Source: CAINVV01 sp037440345 (GTDB lineage: Bacteria; Bacteroidota; Bacteroidia; Bacteroidales; Prolixibacteraceae). From it: a DNA stretch of 7,059 nt. Of the stretch, positions 5,880 to 7,059 are shown piece by piece (within the stretch, counting starts at the first letter, position 1; every line of letters begins with the position of its first letter). The notes under the pieces were generated by a model. It had not been told where the DNA came from. It saw nothing but the letters and a program-made list of their open reading frames with translations, and searched no databases. The DNA is taken from positions 1 to 7,059 of the forward strand of contig JBBIUJ010000227.1 of assembly GCA_037440345.1 (NCBI GenBank), in the 5' to 3' direction. Made by a program: the position numbers and the translations under genes.

Positions 5880-6842
5880 ATGCCCCAAAATAGAAAAGCA
5901 GGACACCTGATCATGTTTGCGGTGACCCTGATTTTTGGGATCAATATTCCGCTCTCGAAATCTTTACTCCCCTTGTGGATCTCACCCGAAGGCCTAACCT
6001 TGTCGAGGATAATCTTTGGAGCAGCAATTTTCTGGATTGCCTCACTTTTCGTGCCTCATGAAAAAGTTACCTTTAAAGAACATCGCTTTTTTTTAATTGG
6101 TTCTTTGGTGGGAGTGGTTTTTAACCAGGGACTTTTCATAACGGGTTTGAACATGACCTCCCCCATCGATGCCTCTATCATCATTACATGTGGCCCTCTT
6201 TTCGCGATGATCTTTGCTGCACTCCTTTTAAAAGAGCCTATCACCTTGCTAAAAGTTTCTGGGGTTCTGGTCGGAGCATCGGGTGCTATTCTTCTGGTTT
6301 ATAACGGACATCATGCTTCAACGACACATACCAGTAATTTAGTCGGTAACCTAATGGTATTTGGCAGTTCAGTTATCTACGCTTTTTACCTGGTCTTCAC
6401 CAAACCGCTGACACTTCGATATTCTCCCATCACGATGATGAAATGGATGTTTTTGTATGCTTCAATTTTTGTCACACCATTTTATTACAGACAAGTTTTA
6501 TCGGCTTCTGTATATACACACCCCGAAACGACAGCCGTACTGCAGATGATTTACACACTGTGCTTTGCAACATTTCTTGCTTATCTTCTGATCCCCATGG
6601 CCCAGCAGCGAATCCGGCCAACAACCATCAGCATGTACAACAATTTTCAACCGTTGGTTGCTTCAATTGTCGCTGTAGCTGTCGGCATGGATCATTTCAG
6701 TACCATTAAAGGACTCTCTGCCCTGCTCATTTTTTCCGGTGTATATCTGGTTACCCGGAGCAAGGCAAGAGATGAAAACGAAAAAGGAGTTTTGGATAAG
6801 TGGGAGGCGGAAGAACCAGCCGGGGCAGACAAGAACAAATAG
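5880..6842 (+). CDS. EamA-family transporter of the drug/metabolite transporter superfamily
   Basis: A 320-residue inner-membrane protein with about ten hydrophobic segments in two tandem EamA repeats: residues about 8-141 and 153-292. The first repeat ends with LLLKEPITLLKVSGVLVGASG, the family's typical loop into helix five. The second carries NNFQPLVASIVAVAVGMDHFS, where the acidic position usually filled by Glu in such transporters is Asp271. The last about 28 residues (from ARDEN) are highly charged and form a cytoplasmic tail of the kind often seen here. EamA proteins export or exchange small metabolites such as amino acids or nucleosides; sequence alone does not reveal the substrate. 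The ATG at 5880 places helix 1 about eight residues in. An overlapping 12-codon frame starts at 5855 and ends at 5893, inside this gene. The gene is 164 bp downstream of pgl with its own promoter-like box, so a metabolic link to pgl is not implied. Confidence 0.95.
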   Translation: MPQNRKAGHLIMFAVTLIFGINIPLSKSLLPLWISPEGLTLSRIIFGAAIFWIASLFVPHEKVTFKEHRFFLIGSLVGVVFNQGLFITGLNMTSPIDASIIITCGPLFAMIFAALLLKEPITLLKVSGVLVGASGAILLVYNGHHASTTHTSNLVGNLMVFGSSVIYAFYLVFTKPLTLRYSPITMMKWMFLYASIFVTPFYYRQVLSASVYTHPETTAVLQMIYTLCFATFLAYLLIPMAQQRIRPTTISMYNNFQPLVASIVAVAVGMDHFSTIKGLSALLIFSGVYLVTRSKARDENEKGVLDKWEAEEPAGADKNK

Positions 6843-6852
6843 CTGAAGCAGA

Positions 6853-6903
6853 ACTGGAGACTGGACTGGGAGACTTGGGGACTGAGAGACGGGAAGACTA
6901 GAG
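6853..6903 (+). repeat. Second 8-bp GACNNRRR array, after the transporter gene
   Basis: Five in-phase octamers starting with GAC occupy 6864-6903 (for example GACTGGGA, GACTGAGA and GACTAGAG), preceded by out-of-phase copies from 6853. The array begins 10 bp after the transporter stop codon. The unit is the same family as the array at 3154-3209, about 3.7 kb upstream, but no two blocks are identical over their length, so this is shared unit design rather than a recent block duplication. Confidence 0.75.
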
Positions 6904-6983
6904 AAACCAAGGGGGGCATTTTCTCAATTTTTGAAAAATCAAACAAAACCCCATGCTTTTCTCCAAATTATAAAATTTATTGC

Positions 6984-6991
6984 TATTTTTG
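6984..6991 (+). promoter_or_regulatory. Probable Bacteroidota -7 box for the gene entering at the right edge
   Basis: TATTTTTG is an exact TAnnTTTG match, 23 bp before an ATG at 7015. No TTG lies at the expected -33 distance. The identical octamer occurs again at 7036-7043, so if the ATG at 7015 is not real, the second copy may be the functional box for a start outside the window. Confidence 0.4.
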
Positions 6992-7014
6992 CGACAGAAT
7001 ATAAGATTACAACA

Positions 7015-7059
7015 ATGATTTCGAACAGCGCAACTTATTTTTGGTTTTATTATCCCGTC
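7015..7059 (+). CDS. Possible start of an unidentified gene (first 15 codons)
   Basis: From ATG at 7015 the frame is open to the window end and reads MISNSATYFWFYYPV. The short hydrophobic-aromatic stretch is not recognisable. Support comes from the promoter-like box 23 bp upstream and the co-directional layout; the short length and the second TAnnTTTG match inside the frame weaken it. Confidence 0.4.
   Translation, partial: MISNSATYFWFYYPV

Noticed and set aside
6911..6952. Terminator after the transporter gene, pairing the G-run at 6911-6916 with CCCC at 6949-6952
   Set aside because: Only four GC pairs close a loop of more than 30 nt and the downstream T-tract is short, so the structure is weak; the inner ATTTTTGAAAAAT palindrome has too small a loop to fold.

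Overview
The window looks like an ordinary chromosomal stretch from a member of the Bacteroidota, probably an order close to Bacteroidales/Marinilabiliales. This rests on protein flavour (the long S41 peptidase and an RsgA with an N-terminus of the KGLVIRSTGSW type), on near-consensus TAnnTTTG -7 promoter boxes upstream of several genes, on the absence of clear Shine-Dalgarno sequences, and on a moderate, AT-leaning composition. The genus cannot be fixed from the sequence.

Layout: (1) 1-264, plus strand, the 3' end of a gene whose product ends in a response-regulator receiver domain followed by one C-terminal membrane helix. A rho-independent terminator follows. (2) 297-1991, minus strand, an exported S41 C-terminal processing protease with an intact Ser-Lys-Gln active site, converging on gene 1. 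(3) A 212-bp divergent promoter region. (4) 2204-3154, plus strand, rsgA, the ribosome small-subunit biogenesis GTPase, starting with TTG. (5) A 250-bp gap with an 8-bp-period GAC array, phased A-tracts and a GC-rich patch. (6) 3405-4916 zwf and 4990-5715 pgl, the first two enzymes of the oxidative pentose phosphate pathway, probably co-transcribed and separated by 73 bp that include a 7-bp-period array. (7) 5880-6842, a ten-helix EamA/DMT-type transporter preceded by a good Bacteroidota -7 box. (8) A second 8-bp GAC array, another promoter-like box and the possible first 15 codons of a further gene at the right edge.

zwf and pgl act in sequence: glucose-6-phosphate is oxidised to 6-phosphogluconolactone with production of NADPH, then the lactone is hydrolysed to 6-phosphogluconate. 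gnd is not in the window. RsgA, the Ctp protease and the transporter have no visible pathway link to zwf-pgl.

I found no defence system, mobile element, CRISPR array, RNA gene or biosynthetic cluster, and none of the protein genes looks new. The least explained signal lies between the genes: three short-period arrays (two of 8 bp sharing the unit GACNNRRR, one of 7 bp with unit RRATTAN), each starting within about a dozen bases of the stop codon of a plus-strand gene. Next in interest is the membrane-anchored receiver domain at the left edge.
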